Shown here piece after piece: positions 7,561 to 15,845 of a stretch of DNA of 64,000 nt. The stretch spans positions 1-64,000 of the forward strand of contig OMWJ01000007.1 in the NCBI GenBank assembly GCA_900314725.1, in the 5' to 3' direction. The notes under the pieces were generated by a model. It was given only the letters and a program-made list of their open reading frames with translations. It was not told the DNA's origin and did no database searches. The first letter of the stretch is position 1. Each line of letters opens with the position of its first letter. This stretch comes from an uncultured Bacteroidales bacterium (GTDB taxonomy: Bacteria; Bacteroidota; Bacteroidia; Bacteroidales; P3). The translations under genes and the position numbers were made by a program.

Positions 7561-8595
7561 ATGCAGCCTTTTAATACCATAGGAGAAGTTTTTAAACTGA
7601 CAGTATTAGGTTCTTCACATGGAGAATATGTTGGAGGATTGTTAGAAGGTTGTCCTGTAGGTATGAAGGTTGATAAGGAACTTCTAAGCAAAGACCTTGA
7701 AAGAAGAAAGCCAGGTCAATACGGCACAAAAAGAAAAGAAGAAGACAAGGTCGTTTTTGAACAAGGTGTTGATGAGGAAGGTAAAACAGTTGCTTCTACT
7801 ATAAGGTTTATAGTGAGAAATACGGATGTAAGGAAGGAAGATTATGATAAGTTTAAAGATTATTTTCGTCCTTCTCATGTGGATTATGTTTATTATGAAA
7901 AATATGGTGAAGATATTCTGAGATATAAAGATGAAGCTTCTGCACGAATGTTTCTCCCTTGTGTTGTTGCAGGTTCTTTGGCGAAGATGTTTCTAAAAAA
8001 ATACGGTTATCAAATAAGAGCGGAAGTAGAAACTATTGGTAAATATCAGTATCCTCAAGAAAGAGACGAAATAGCAAGAGAATTGGAAAATCTGAAAGGC
8101 ACAGATACCGTAGGAGGTAAGGTTTCTTGCAGAATACAACATCCTCATATTTCTTTAGGAGAACCTATTTTTTATAAAACTCAAGCTATGCTTGCTAAGG
8201 CTATGATGAGTATTCCTTCTGCTGTAAGTTTTGAAATGGGAGATGGAATAAAAAGGACAGAAAGAAGAGGAAATCAAGATATAGACCAATGGACAGGAAA
8301 GAAAACAAATAATGTTTTAGAGACTTCAACTAATCATTGTGGAGGAATAAATGGGGGAATAACAAATGGCAATGATATTGTTTTTTACGTAGGTTTTCAT
8401 CCTGTATATACTCTTCCAGCAACAATGAAACTGATAAACAAAGACTGTGGAATAAAGACAATAAAAATAGAAGGAAGACACGATTTGGCACATGTTTTAC
8501 GTTGTCCTATTATAGTGGAGAATTTGTCTGCAATGGTGATGTTGGATTTATTATTGATGAACAATAAATATAAGATAGATACTTATGAACAATAA
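7561..8595 (+). CDS. aroC: Chorismate synthase
   Basis: 344 residues. Makes chorismate from 5-enolpyruvylshikimate-3-phosphate with reduced FMN, the last step of the shikimate pathway. Visible signatures are GSSHGEYVGGLLEG at the N-terminus, RRKPGQYGT, the long ASARMFLPCVVAG stretch, HCGGINGGITNG near residue 259, and GRHDLAHVLRCPIIVE near the end. Slightly shorter than the ~360 of many homologues, but all conserved blocks are present. The last 11 bases overlap the next gene. Confidence 0.95.
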   Translation: MQPFNTIGEVFKLTVLGSSHGEYVGGLLEGCPVGMKVDKELLSKDLERRKPGQYGTKRKEEDKVVFEQGVDEEGKTVASTIRFIVRNTDVRKEDYDKFKDYFRPSHVDYVYYEKYGEDILRYKDEASARMFLPCVVAGSLAKMFLKKYGYQIRAEVETIGKYQYPQERDEIARELENLKGTDTVGGKVSCRIQHPHISLGEPIFYKTQAMLAKAMMSIPSAVSFEMGDGIKRTERRGNQDIDQWTGKKTNNVLETSTNHCGGINGGITNGNDIVFYVGFHPVYTLPATMKLINKDCGIKTIKIEGRHDLAHVLRCPIIVENLSAMVMLDLLLMNNKYKIDTYEQ

Positions 8596-9346
8596 AACAC
8601 AAAAAAAGAATAAACTTATCTTCTTTGTTGGACTTGCAGTTGTAGTGATTGCTTTAGTATTATTCCTTTTGCTTAGAGGAGGCAAGACATATACACTCAA
8701 AGGAAAATTAAAAGGAGGAGAAAATAAGTATTTAGTGCTTTTGGATATAAGCGGTGAAAATCCTAAGACAGTAGATACAATATATCTTTCTTCTAATGGC
8801 AGGTTCTCAAAGAAGGAAATATTTACAGAACCTTCGCTTCTTATCCTTCAAGCTGATAAAGATTTTATAATGCTTTGTCCTGCAAAGAAAGAAAAGATTA
8901 AGATAAAAGGAGAGTTTAATAATTTTTCTTCAACGTATCAAATCAAAGGCTCAACAGAGAGTGAAAAACTACATCTGTTGGCAGAGCGTCAGATAGCAAT
9001 AGGTAACCTGTTGAAAGAAATACAAACACAATATGATAATGCTTCAGAAGATCAAAAACCTATGCTTATAAAAGAGTTTCGTTTAAGGTTTAAGAAAATA
9101 GCACAAGAAGAATATGTATTTCTGAAAAAGTTTATCTCAGAAAATATAGGCTCATTGGTTACTCTTCCTGCTTTATATTCAGAAGTAGTAGATCAGCCTT
9201 TGTTTAATCCTTATGAAGATGAAAAAGTTTATAAACAAGTTCTTCAAGGTTTAGAGAAAACTCTTCCAAACAATCCTAACACAATTAAGTTTAGAAAGTT
9301 TATGGAAGATTTTGAGCAAAGTAAAAAAACTACACCAGCACAATAA
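8585..9346 (+). CDS. DUF4369-type membrane-anchored protein
   Basis: 253 residues. A Lys-rich start is followed by one hydrophobic helix (residues ~11-31), then a beta-rich module (TYTLKGKLKGGENKYLVLLD and onward) like the DUF4369 domain that usually precedes AhpC/TSA thioredoxin domains in Bacteroidota. No thioredoxin CxxC domain follows; the C-terminal half is helical. It is probably anchored in the inner membrane facing the periplasm, with unknown role. It overlaps aroC by 11 bases and shares the A of TAATG with lpxH, so it is translationally coupled to both. Confidence 0.7.
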   Translation: MNNKTQKKNKLIFFVGLAVVVIALVLFLLLRGGKTYTLKGKLKGGENKYLVLLDISGENPKTVDTIYLSSNGRFSKKEIFTEPSLLILQADKDFIMLCPAKKEKIKIKGEFNNFSSTYQIKGSTESEKLHLLAERQIAIGNLLKEIQTQYDNASEDQKPMLIKEFRLRFKKIAQEEYVFLKKFISENIGSLVTLPALYSEVVDQPLFNPYEDEKVYKQVLQGLEKTLPNNPNTIKFRKFMEDFEQSKKTTPAQ

Positions 9347-10098
9347 TGGAAGAAAGAAGAAACATATACTTCTTATCAGATTTCCATCTTGGAGTGAAAG
9401 GAAAGACATCTTCTTTGGAGAGAGAGAAGAAAGTTGTCCGTTTTCTTCAAAGTATAGAGAATGATGCAAAACAGGTTTTTCTTTTAGGAGATATTTTTGA
9501 CTTTTGGTTTGAATATAAAAGAGTTGTTCCTAAGGGCTTTGTCAGACTTTTAGGGCAGTTAGCAAGGATGACAGATAAAGGAATAAAAGTGGATTTCTTT
9601 TGTGGAAATCATGACTTGTGGCAAAGAGATTATTTTCCAAAGGAAATGAATATTACTCTACATAGAGAAAAGACTAAAGAATTTGTTTTCAACGGTAAAG
9701 TTTTCTTGCTTGGGCATGGCGATGGTTTAGATAAGAAAGACTATATGTATAGGCTGCTCCGTTCTATATTTAAGAATCCTTTTTATAATGCTGTGTTCTC
9801 TTGTCTTCCGTCAAGGTTCGGACTTTGGATTGCTAACTTTTGGAGTTCTACTTCCAGAGGCTCACACAACAAACCTCGCCAAAAAGGTTCCACTATTGAA
9901 GAGCCTATGACTATGTTTTGCAAACAGTATCTGAAAACAAAACACATTGATTATTTTATTTTAGGACATAGACATAAGGTTATAGAAGAACAACTTGAAG
10001 ACAATAGTTATTATATCAATATAGGTTCTTGGTTAGACGAAAGTCCTTATGCTGTTTTTGATGGAGAAAAAATAGAAATAAAACAATACGATATATGA
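9346..10098 (+). CDS. lpxH: UDP-2,3-diacylglucosamine pyrophosphatase
   Basis: 250 residues, calcineurin-type metallophosphatase. It hydrolyses UDP-2,3-diacylglucosamine to lipid X in lipid A synthesis, at the cytoplasmic face of the inner membrane. The metal motifs appear in order: DFHLG (residue ~12), GDIFDFW (~47), GNHD (~87), GHGDG (~124) and GHRHK (~207). It overlaps the preceding gene by one base and the M28 peptidase by four. lpxK, acting two steps later, lies 1.4 kb downstream in the same run. Confidence 0.9.
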   Translation: MEERRNIYFLSDFHLGVKGKTSSLEREKKVVRFLQSIENDAKQVFLLGDIFDFWFEYKRVVPKGFVRLLGQLARMTDKGIKVDFFCGNHDLWQRDYFPKEMNITLHREKTKEFVFNGKVFLLGHGDGLDKKDYMYRLLRSIFKNPFYNAVFSCLPSRFGLWIANFWSSTSRGSHNKPRQKGSTIEEPMTMFCKQYLKTKHIDYFILGHRHKVIEEQLEDNSYYINIGSWLDESPYAVFDGEKIEIKQYDI

Positions 10099-11084
10099 AT
10101 AGATTTTTGATTGTTACGCTTATTAGTGTATTGATGTTCTCTTGTGGAAAAAAGTCGGGAGAATCCTCAGACATATCTTCAGTAAATTATGCAGATGTTA
10201 AGATACCGGACTTTTCTGCTGACTCTGCTTATTATTATGTAAAGAGACAATGTGATTTTGGTCCAAGAACACCAATGAGTAAAGCTTCAAAAGAATGTGG
10301 AGATTGGCTGATAGATTTTTTAAAGGACAAAGCAGATACTGTTTATGTGCAGGAATTTACTTCTAAACTATGGAATGGAGAGCAAGTGAAAGGAAGAAAT
10401 ATTATAGCTTCTTTTAATCTGGAAGCAACAGAGAGAGTTCTCTTTTCTTCTCATTGGGATTCCCGCCTATGGGCTGATCATGACAAAGATTCTTCTCTTC
10501 ATAAGCAAGCAATAATAGGGGCAAACGATGGAGCAAGTGGAGTAGGTATTCTAATGGAAATAGCCAGACTTTTAAAAGGGAAAACCACAAAACAAGGTTT
10601 AGATATAGTCCTTTTTGACTTAGAAGATCAAGGAACACCAGAATGGGCAGAAAGTGATATAGAAGACCAAACAGATTGGTGTTTAGGCTCTCAGCATTGG
10701 GCTTCCAATCTCCATGTTCCTTACTATACTGCTAAATATGGAATCCTTCTTGATATGGTAGGGACTTCAGATATACGCTTTACTAAAGAATATGCTTCTA
10801 TGGCTTTTGCACCAACTGTTATGAATAACGTTTGGAAGATTGCTAAGGATTTAGGATATAGTAATATATTTGTTGATGTACAAGAGGGTAGCGTAATGGA
10901 TGACCACATATTTATAAATCGTTATGCTAAGATACCTACAATAGATATAGTACAAAATTCTGCTAATGGTTCTTTTTTCCCTCATTGGCATACTACCTTA
11001 GATAATATAGACTGTATTAGTAAGGAATCTTTAAAGATAGTAGGGAGAGTACTCCTAACATCTTTCTTTACAGCTGAAGAATAG
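10095..11084 (+). CDS. M28 family peptidase, glutaminyl-cyclase-like lipoprotein
   Basis: 329 residues with lipobox MFSC near residue 17. The catalytic domain resembles the M28 zinc fold of bacterial and animal-type glutaminyl cyclases. HWDSR has the first His, GANDGASGVGILMEIAR the shared Asp, FDLEDQG the acidic pair, and FPHWHTTLDNID the last His. Related Bacteroidota proteins convert N-terminal Gln exposed by signal peptidase into pyroglutamate in the periplasm. Several secreted proteins here have Gln right after the predicted cleavage site (for example the M23 peptidase, AFSQ), which fits. ATGA overlap with lpxH. Confidence 0.82.
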   Translation: MNRFLIVTLISVLMFSCGKKSGESSDISSVNYADVKIPDFSADSAYYYVKRQCDFGPRTPMSKASKECGDWLIDFLKDKADTVYVQEFTSKLWNGEQVKGRNIIASFNLEATERVLFSSHWDSRLWADHDKDSSLHKQAIIGANDGASGVGILMEIARLLKGKTTKQGLDIVLFDLEDQGTPEWAESDIEDQTDWCLGSQHWASNLHVPYYTAKYGILLDMVGTSDIRFTKEYASMAFAPTVMNNVWKIAKDLGYSNIFVDVQEGSVMDDHIFINRYAKIPTIDIVQNSANGSFFPHWHTTLDNIDCISKESLKIVGRVLLTSFFTAEE

Positions 11085-11089
11085 AAAAC

Positions 11090-11521
11090 ATGTCTAATAG
11101 ATTAAAACATATTATATTCTTTTTCGGAGTCCTCTTTTCATTCTTTTCCTGTAATGATGAGTTTGACGAATGGGGTTACGTAAATATGTATATAGACCCA
11201 GAAAGTACAGAATACTTTGATTTAAACACAGGTCGTAGAGGATGGGTTTATCTTCATGGTGGAAACAGAGGAATACTTGTTGTGAGAAATGCAGGCTATG
11301 AAAATACAACTGATGCTTTTTTTGCTTTTGAACGTTCTTGTGTTGCCAAAGGGTGTAAAGGAATTGTGGAAATGGATGAAAGCAATGTGCTTATAGTTTG
11401 TCCTGATTGTAAAAGTACTTTCTTGACTTATGAAGGTTTGCCAGTTAGCGGAAAAGCTAAAAGAGCATTGTATGCTTATCGTACTTTTTATGATGGTATT
11501 TATCTTTACATAAAAAACTAA
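11090..11521 (+). CDS. Rieske-like lipoprotein with an all-Cys site
   Basis: 143 residues with lipobox FFSC near residue 21, then NDEFDEW. The C-terminal part has the layout of a small Rieske-type domain (CVAKGC, then LIVCPDC, then the GLPVSGKAKRAL loop), but both places where Rieske proteins use His carry Cys. A four-Cys metal or disulfide site is therefore likely rather than a classical 2Fe-2S Rieske centre. The family occurs beside envelope genes in other Bacteroidales. Six bases after the peptidase gene and five before lpxK. Confidence 0.65.
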   Translation: MSNRLKHIIFFFGVLFSFFSCNDEFDEWGYVNMYIDPESTEYFDLNTGRRGWVYLHGGNRGILVVRNAGYENTTDAFFAFERSCVAKGCKGIVEMDESNVLIVCPDCKSTFLTYEGLPVSGKAKRALYAYRTFYDGIYLYIKN

Positions 11522-11525
11522 TAAT

Positions 11526-12470
11526 ATGTATTGGTTAATAACCTATATTAGAAATCTTTTATTTAATAAAGGTCTTTTGCGATCCTATTCTTTTACTGAT
11601 GTGTTTGTTCTTTGTGTTGGCAATCTTCGTGTAGGAGGAACAGGTAAGACTCCAATGGTAGAATATCTTATAAGAAATTTACATAAAGAATATAATCTTG
11701 CAGTTCTAAGTCTTGGCTATAAAAGACAAACTAAAGGACTCAAAGAGATAACGTCAGCAGATGACTATAAAAGTGTAGGGGATGAGCCAAAACAGATGAG
11801 TGAAAAGTTCCCCGATGTACGCTTTTTTGTTAATAAAGATAGAAACCAAGCCATAGAATATATAAAACAAAAATATCCATCAACACAACTAATCATTTTA
11901 GATGATGCTTACCAATATAGAAAAACAAAACCAACAAAGACTATTCTCTTGACCGAGTATCACAGACCTTTCTATTCTGATTTTGTTCTTCCTTATGGTC
12001 GTTTAAGAGAAAGAAGAAAAGAAAAGAGGCGAGCCGATTATATAGTCGTTACTAAATCACCTAATGAGATAAGTGTTAAAGACAGACAAATTATTATTTC
12101 AAGCATAAAACCATTGAGTAACCAACAGATATTTTTTTCTTCCATACAATATAATGAAGATTTACAATCCGAATTAATGGGAAAAGATGTCGCATTACTT
12201 GTTGGCATAGATAATCCTCAGCCTTTAATATCTTATCTTAATACCTTCTGTAAAGTGAAACAAGTTTTAAAGTTTCCTGATCATCATTCTTTTTCAGAAA
12301 AAGAGACACAAATGATTTCAAAAATCAAATACCCAATCATAACTACAGAAAAAGACTATTCCCGATTGAAAGACTTTAACAAAAAACTATATGTTCAAAA
12401 GATAGAACTTGAGGTAGATAACAGTTTTCTTAATATGCTAAAACGAGATATAGAAGATTTTATTCTATAG
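11526..12470 (+). CDS. lpxK: Tetraacyldisaccharide 4'-kinase
   Basis: 314 residues. Phosphorylates the 4' position of the lipid A disaccharide at the inner membrane. The N-terminal region is hydrophobic, followed by the P-loop GNLRVGGTGKTPM (about residues 32-44). LSLGYKR, VGDEPKQM, LDDAYQ and the LPYGRLRE block are all LpxK hallmarks, as is TEKDYSRL near the end. Length is normal for the short Bacteroidota form. It closes the run that began with the nitroreductase. Confidence 0.93.
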   Translation: MYWLITYIRNLLFNKGLLRSYSFTDVFVLCVGNLRVGGTGKTPMVEYLIRNLHKEYNLAVLSLGYKRQTKGLKEITSADDYKSVGDEPKQMSEKFPDVRFFVNKDRNQAIEYIKQKYPSTQLIILDDAYQYRKTKPTKTILLTEYHRPFYSDFVLPYGRLRERRKEKRRADYIVVTKSPNEISVKDRQIIISSIKPLSNQQIFFSSIQYNEDLQSELMGKDVALLVGIDNPQPLISYLNTFCKVKQVLKFPDHHSFSEKETQMISKIKYPIITTEKDYSRLKDFNKKLYVQKIELEVDNSFLNMLKRDIEDFIL

Positions 12471-12473
12471 TGT

Positions 12474-12504
12474 TTTGTTTGTGAAAGAAAATTTTGTAAT
12501 TTTG
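12474..12504 (+). promoter_or_regulatory. Promoter of hutH
   Basis: TTTG at 12474-12477 and TAATTTTG at 12497-12504 with 19 bases between. The -33 element lies immediately after the lpxK stop. A leader of about 55 bases precedes the start codon at 12565. Confidence 0.75.
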
Positions 12505-12564
12505 CAATCCAACAAAACGAAAAACAAAGCAAAGTATTTTAATCAATAAAAAAATAAACATACT

Positions 12565-14067
12565 ATGGAAATTCATCATATTTCACCAGAACTGCTTACC
12601 TTAGATAGAGTAAGCGAGATAATGGAAAAAGGTTTAAAACTTGAACTATCAGAAGAAAGTAAAAAACGTATAGTAAAGTGTAGAGAGTATCTTGACAAAA
12701 AAATGGAAAATCAAAAAGAACCAATTTATGGAGTAACCACAGGTTTCGGTTCTTTGTGTAATATTTCCATTAGCAAAGAGCAACTTTCTCAACTACAAAA
12801 GAATCTTGTTATGTCTCATGCTTGTGGCTGTGGAGAAGAAGTTCCTCACGAAGTTGTTAAGCTAATGCTTTTAAACAAGATTCAGTCTCTTTCTTATGGT
12901 CATTCAGGCACTCAACTTGTTACTGTTCAACGTTTGGTAGATTTCTTTAATAATGATATTTATCCTGTAGTTTATCAACAAGGTTCATTGGGAGCAAGTG
13001 GTGATTTAGCACCTTTAGCAAATATGTGTCTGCCTCTTTTAGGTTTAGGAGAAGTGGATTATAAAGGCAAACGTATAAGCGGAGAAGAGTTAAACAAACA
13101 AATGAATTGGCAACCGATAGAACTTCAAAGTAAAGAAGGTCTTGCCTTGTTGAATGGAACTCAATTTATGGGTGCTTTTGCGATGTATTCTATTATTAAA
13201 GCAAAGCGTTTGTCAAAACTTGCTGACCTAATAATGACAGTTAGTTTAGAGGCTTTTGATGGAAGAATAGAACCATTCTATGATAATGTTCATTTAGTAA
13301 GAGCTCATGCAGGACAACTTGCAACAGCAAGACGTATTCGTTCTTTATTAGAAGGAAGTGAGATAATAAAACGTCATAAAGAACATGTTCAGGATCCTTA
13401 TTCTTTCCGTTGTGTTCCTCAAATACATGGTGCATGCAAAGATGCAATAAACCATGTCTCTGATATTATCACTACAGAAATAAACGCTGCAACAGATAAC
13501 CCTACTGTTTTTCCAGATGAAGATATGGTTATTTCTGCAGGTAATTTCCATGGAGAACCATTGGCAATTAATTTAGATTTTCTTGCTATTGCGGTAAGTG
13601 AATTAAGTTCTGTTTCAGAAAGAAGAACATACCAACTAATAGGAGCTAAACGTAATTTGCCTTCTTTCCTTGTTGCAAAACCAGGAGTAAATAGCGGATT
13701 TATGATTCCTCAATATGCAGCAGCAAGTATAGTTAATCAAAACAAAATGCTTTGTATGCCAAATTCAGTAGATACAATAGATTCTTCTCAAGGGCAGGAA
13801 GACCACGTATCTTTTGGCTCAAATGCAGCAACTAAGACATTCCGTGTTGTAAATAATACAGAAAGAGTTCTTGCAATAGAACTATTTAACGCAGCTCAAG
13901 CTTTAGACTTTAGAAAAAAAGAGACAGGATTGAAGTCTTCACCAGCAATAGAAGAGTTTGTTAAAGAGTATCGTAAGAATGTTCATTTCATAGAAAATGA
14001 TGAAGTGATGTATACTTTAATACAAAAGTCTGTTAAGTTCTTGCAGGAATACAAACTTTCTTTCTAA
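12565..14067 (+). CDS. hutH: Histidine ammonia-lyase
   Basis: 500 residues, the usual length. Deaminates L-histidine to trans-urocanate, the first step of histidine breakdown. The Ala-Ser-Gly triplet that self-cyclises to the MIO cofactor is at residues 144-146 in GSLGASGDLAPLAN. YGVTTGFG and the NGTQFMG, NPTVFPD and QYAAASIV blocks are also present. No hutU, hutI or formiminotransferase gene is nearby, so the rest of the pathway would lie elsewhere. It is monocistronic, with its own promoter and terminator. Confidence 0.95.
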   Translation: MEIHHISPELLTLDRVSEIMEKGLKLELSEESKKRIVKCREYLDKKMENQKEPIYGVTTGFGSLCNISISKEQLSQLQKNLVMSHACGCGEEVPHEVVKLMLLNKIQSLSYGHSGTQLVTVQRLVDFFNNDIYPVVYQQGSLGASGDLAPLANMCLPLLGLGEVDYKGKRISGEELNKQMNWQPIELQSKEGLALLNGTQFMGAFAMYSIIKAKRLSKLADLIMTVSLEAFDGRIEPFYDNVHLVRAHAGQLATARRIRSLLEGSEIIKRHKEHVQDPYSFRCVPQIHGACKDAINHVSDIITTEINAATDNPTVFPDEDMVISAGNFHGEPLAINLDFLAIAVSELSSVSERRTYQLIGAKRNLPSFLVAKPGVNSGFMIPQYAAASIVNQNKMLCMPNSVDTIDSSQGQEDHVSFGSNAATKTFRVVNNTERVLAIELFNAAQALDFRKKETGLKSSPAIEEFVKEYRKNVHFIENDEVMYTLIQKSVKFLQEYKLSF

Positions 14068-14091
14068 TATTAATAATGTATATAAAGCAGG

Positions 14092-14125
14092 ACGAAGACT
14101 TATTTTCTGAGTCTTCGTTTTGTTT
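14092..14125 (+). terminator. Terminator after hutH
   Basis: 9 bp stem ACGAAGACT/AGTCTTCGT (14092-14100 and 14110-14118), then TTTTGTTTTT. The arms carry both words of the phased arrays (AAGACTT and CGTTTT) 21 bases apart, so it may be a one-unit relative of that family. Confidence 0.75.
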
Positions 14126-14217
14126 TTGGAAAATGAAAAGTAAATTTATACTTGTTAGCAATAAAAAAGTAGATTCAGCGTTCTATAAGGTAGTAATTTA
14201 AAAAAATAAGAGTATTT

Positions 14218-14934
14218 ATGGAAAACTATATTGGAATGATGGGGGGCAGTGGTTTATATTGGATGATATTTATAGGTACTGCCGTTTTAAGTTGGTTAGT
14301 TAGTTCTTCGTTGAATAAAGCATTTAAAAACTATTCTAAGATTCCAACAACAGGAAACCTTACAGGAAAGGAAGTAGCAGAAAAAATGCTGAGAGATAAT
14401 GATATATATGATGTACAAGTTACTTGCATACAAGGACATCTTACCGATAATTATAATCCTGCAAATAAAACATTGAATCTTAGTCCAGATGTTTATAATA
14501 GTAATTCTGTTGCAGCAGCAGCTGTTGCAGCTCATGAATGTGGTCATGCTGTTCAACATGCGACTATGTATTCTTGGTTACAAATGAGAAGTAATCTCGT
14601 TCCTGTGGTTAGTTTTGCAAGCAAATGGGTTACTTGGTTGTTATTAGGAGGAATGCTTTTACTTCGTACGTTTCCTCAACTTCTTTTGGCAGGAATAGTT
14701 TTGTTTGCTCTTACTACTCTGTTTTCTTTTGTTACTTTACCTGTGGAGATAAATGCATCTAAACGTGCATTAGTATGGTTAGATAGAAGTGGAATAACTT
14801 CTATAGAGACACATCCTAAAGCACGAAGAGCATTGAAACTTGCAGCTTATACATATGTTATAGCAGCTCTATCCTCTTTAGCAACATTATTATATTATGT
14901 AATGATATATCTTGGCGCAAGCAGAAGAGATTAG
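14218..14934 (+). CDS. Zinc metallopeptidase, YugP family (Zn_peptidase_2)
   Basis: 238 residues. An N-terminal membrane helix (~14-32) and two or three C-terminal hydrophobic segments flank the motif AAHECGHAVQHA near residues 102-113, which contains HExxH. The order (helix, VTCIQGHLTDNYNPA, HExxH, further helices, LPVEINASKRAL) is that of the YugP/DUF membrane peptidase family, whose substrate is unknown. Located 150 bp after hutH with no clear TAnnTTTG box visible. Confidence 0.87.
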   Translation: MENYIGMMGGSGLYWMIFIGTAVLSWLVSSSLNKAFKNYSKIPTTGNLTGKEVAEKMLRDNDIYDVQVTCIQGHLTDNYNPANKTLNLSPDVYNSNSVAAAAVAAHECGHAVQHATMYSWLQMRSNLVPVVSFASKWVTWLLLGGMLLLRTFPQLLLAGIVLFALTTLFSFVTLPVEINASKRALVWLDRSGITSIETHPKARRALKLAAYTYVIAALSSLATLLYYVMIYLGASRRD

Positions 14935-14965
14935 TTTTGTTTAATTCAGAAACAATAGTTTTACC

Positions 14966-15844
14966 ATGAGATTAAGAGATTTCTTGAAAAGTAAGTTGTT
15001 CTTCAAACATTTGCTTTTAATAATTTTATCTTTCTTTGTATTGTTGTTTTTAGTTATGCAATTGCTAAAGATATACACTCGTCATGGTAAAGAATATGAA
15101 GTACCAAAAATAACTGGACAGTCTTTGCAGGATGTTATGTCAAGCCAAGAAATGTCTTTGTTTGATATAGTAGTTATAGATTCTATTTATAGAGAAGATA
15201 TACAGGCAGGAACCATTCTTACTCAAGACCCTAATCCGGGAAGTATGGTTAAGCGAGGAAGAAAGATTTATGTTACTGTTGTTGCATTTTCTGGCGAGAT
15301 TGTTAAAATGCCTGTTTGTGTTAATGTATCTTTGAAAACAGCTGTTCAAAATCTTGTTGATAAAGGCTTGAGAGTAGGTACGCTTATGTTTAGAAGTGCA
15401 GATATAGGTGGAAATGGTTTTGTTGTAGAACAGAGATTTAATGGACAAAGCATAAAAGCAGGGACAGATATTCAAAGTGGAGAAGCGATAGATTTGATAG
15501 TTGAAGTTCCTTCTACAACTACGATAGTAAAGATTCCAAATATTCTTGGTAAAACAGAAAAAGAAGCAGAACTATTGTTGTGGCAAGTAGGTCTAAATGT
15601 CGGATTTAAGCAGTATGATGGCGAAAAAGACAGAGATAAGATGAGAGTTGTCTCTTATTCTCCATTATCTAATAGTGCTACTTTGGGGACAAGTATTTCT
15701 CTTAACTTTATGAGTTCTTCAAAGAAAAAATACCAAAAAGAAATGGATAATTTCAATAGAGAAAAGAACAAAAAAGCCGAAGAAGAAAGGATAAACCAAC
15801 AGATAGAAGAACAAATAACATCTGATGAGGTACAAGAAAATTAA
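14966..15844 (+). CDS. PASTA domain membrane protein
   Basis: 292 residues. One transmembrane helix (about 14-37) is followed by three PASTA-type repeats: VPKITGQSLQDVMSSQ, VKMPVCVNVSLKTAVQ and VKIPNILGKTEKEAEL, each with the DPNPGS-like ending. The C-terminal ~40 residues are charged (Lys/Glu/Gln). PASTA repeats bind peptidoglycan or muropeptides; in Bacteroidota such proteins lack the kinase domain seen in Gram-positives. It is predicted to face the periplasm. The stop is one base before the probable start of the next gene. Confidence 0.85.
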   Translation: MRLRDFLKSKLFFKHLLLIILSFFVLLFLVMQLLKIYTRHGKEYEVPKITGQSLQDVMSSQEMSLFDIVVIDSIYREDIQAGTILTQDPNPGSMVKRGRKIYVTVVAFSGEIVKMPVCVNVSLKTAVQNLVDKGLRVGTLMFRSADIGGNGFVVEQRFNGQSIKAGTDIQSGEAIDLIVEVPSTTTIVKIPNILGKTEKEAELLLWQVGLNVGFKQYDGEKDRDKMRVVSYSPLSNSATLGTSISLNFMSSSKKKYQKEMDNFNREKNKKAEEERINQQIEEQITSDEVQEN

Positions 15845-15845
15845 G

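Noticed and set aside
14133..14201. A 22-codon frame MKSKFILVSNKKVDSAF... between hutH and the zinc peptidase.
   Set aside because: No promoter, no conserved features and AT-rich chance frames of this size are frequent here.
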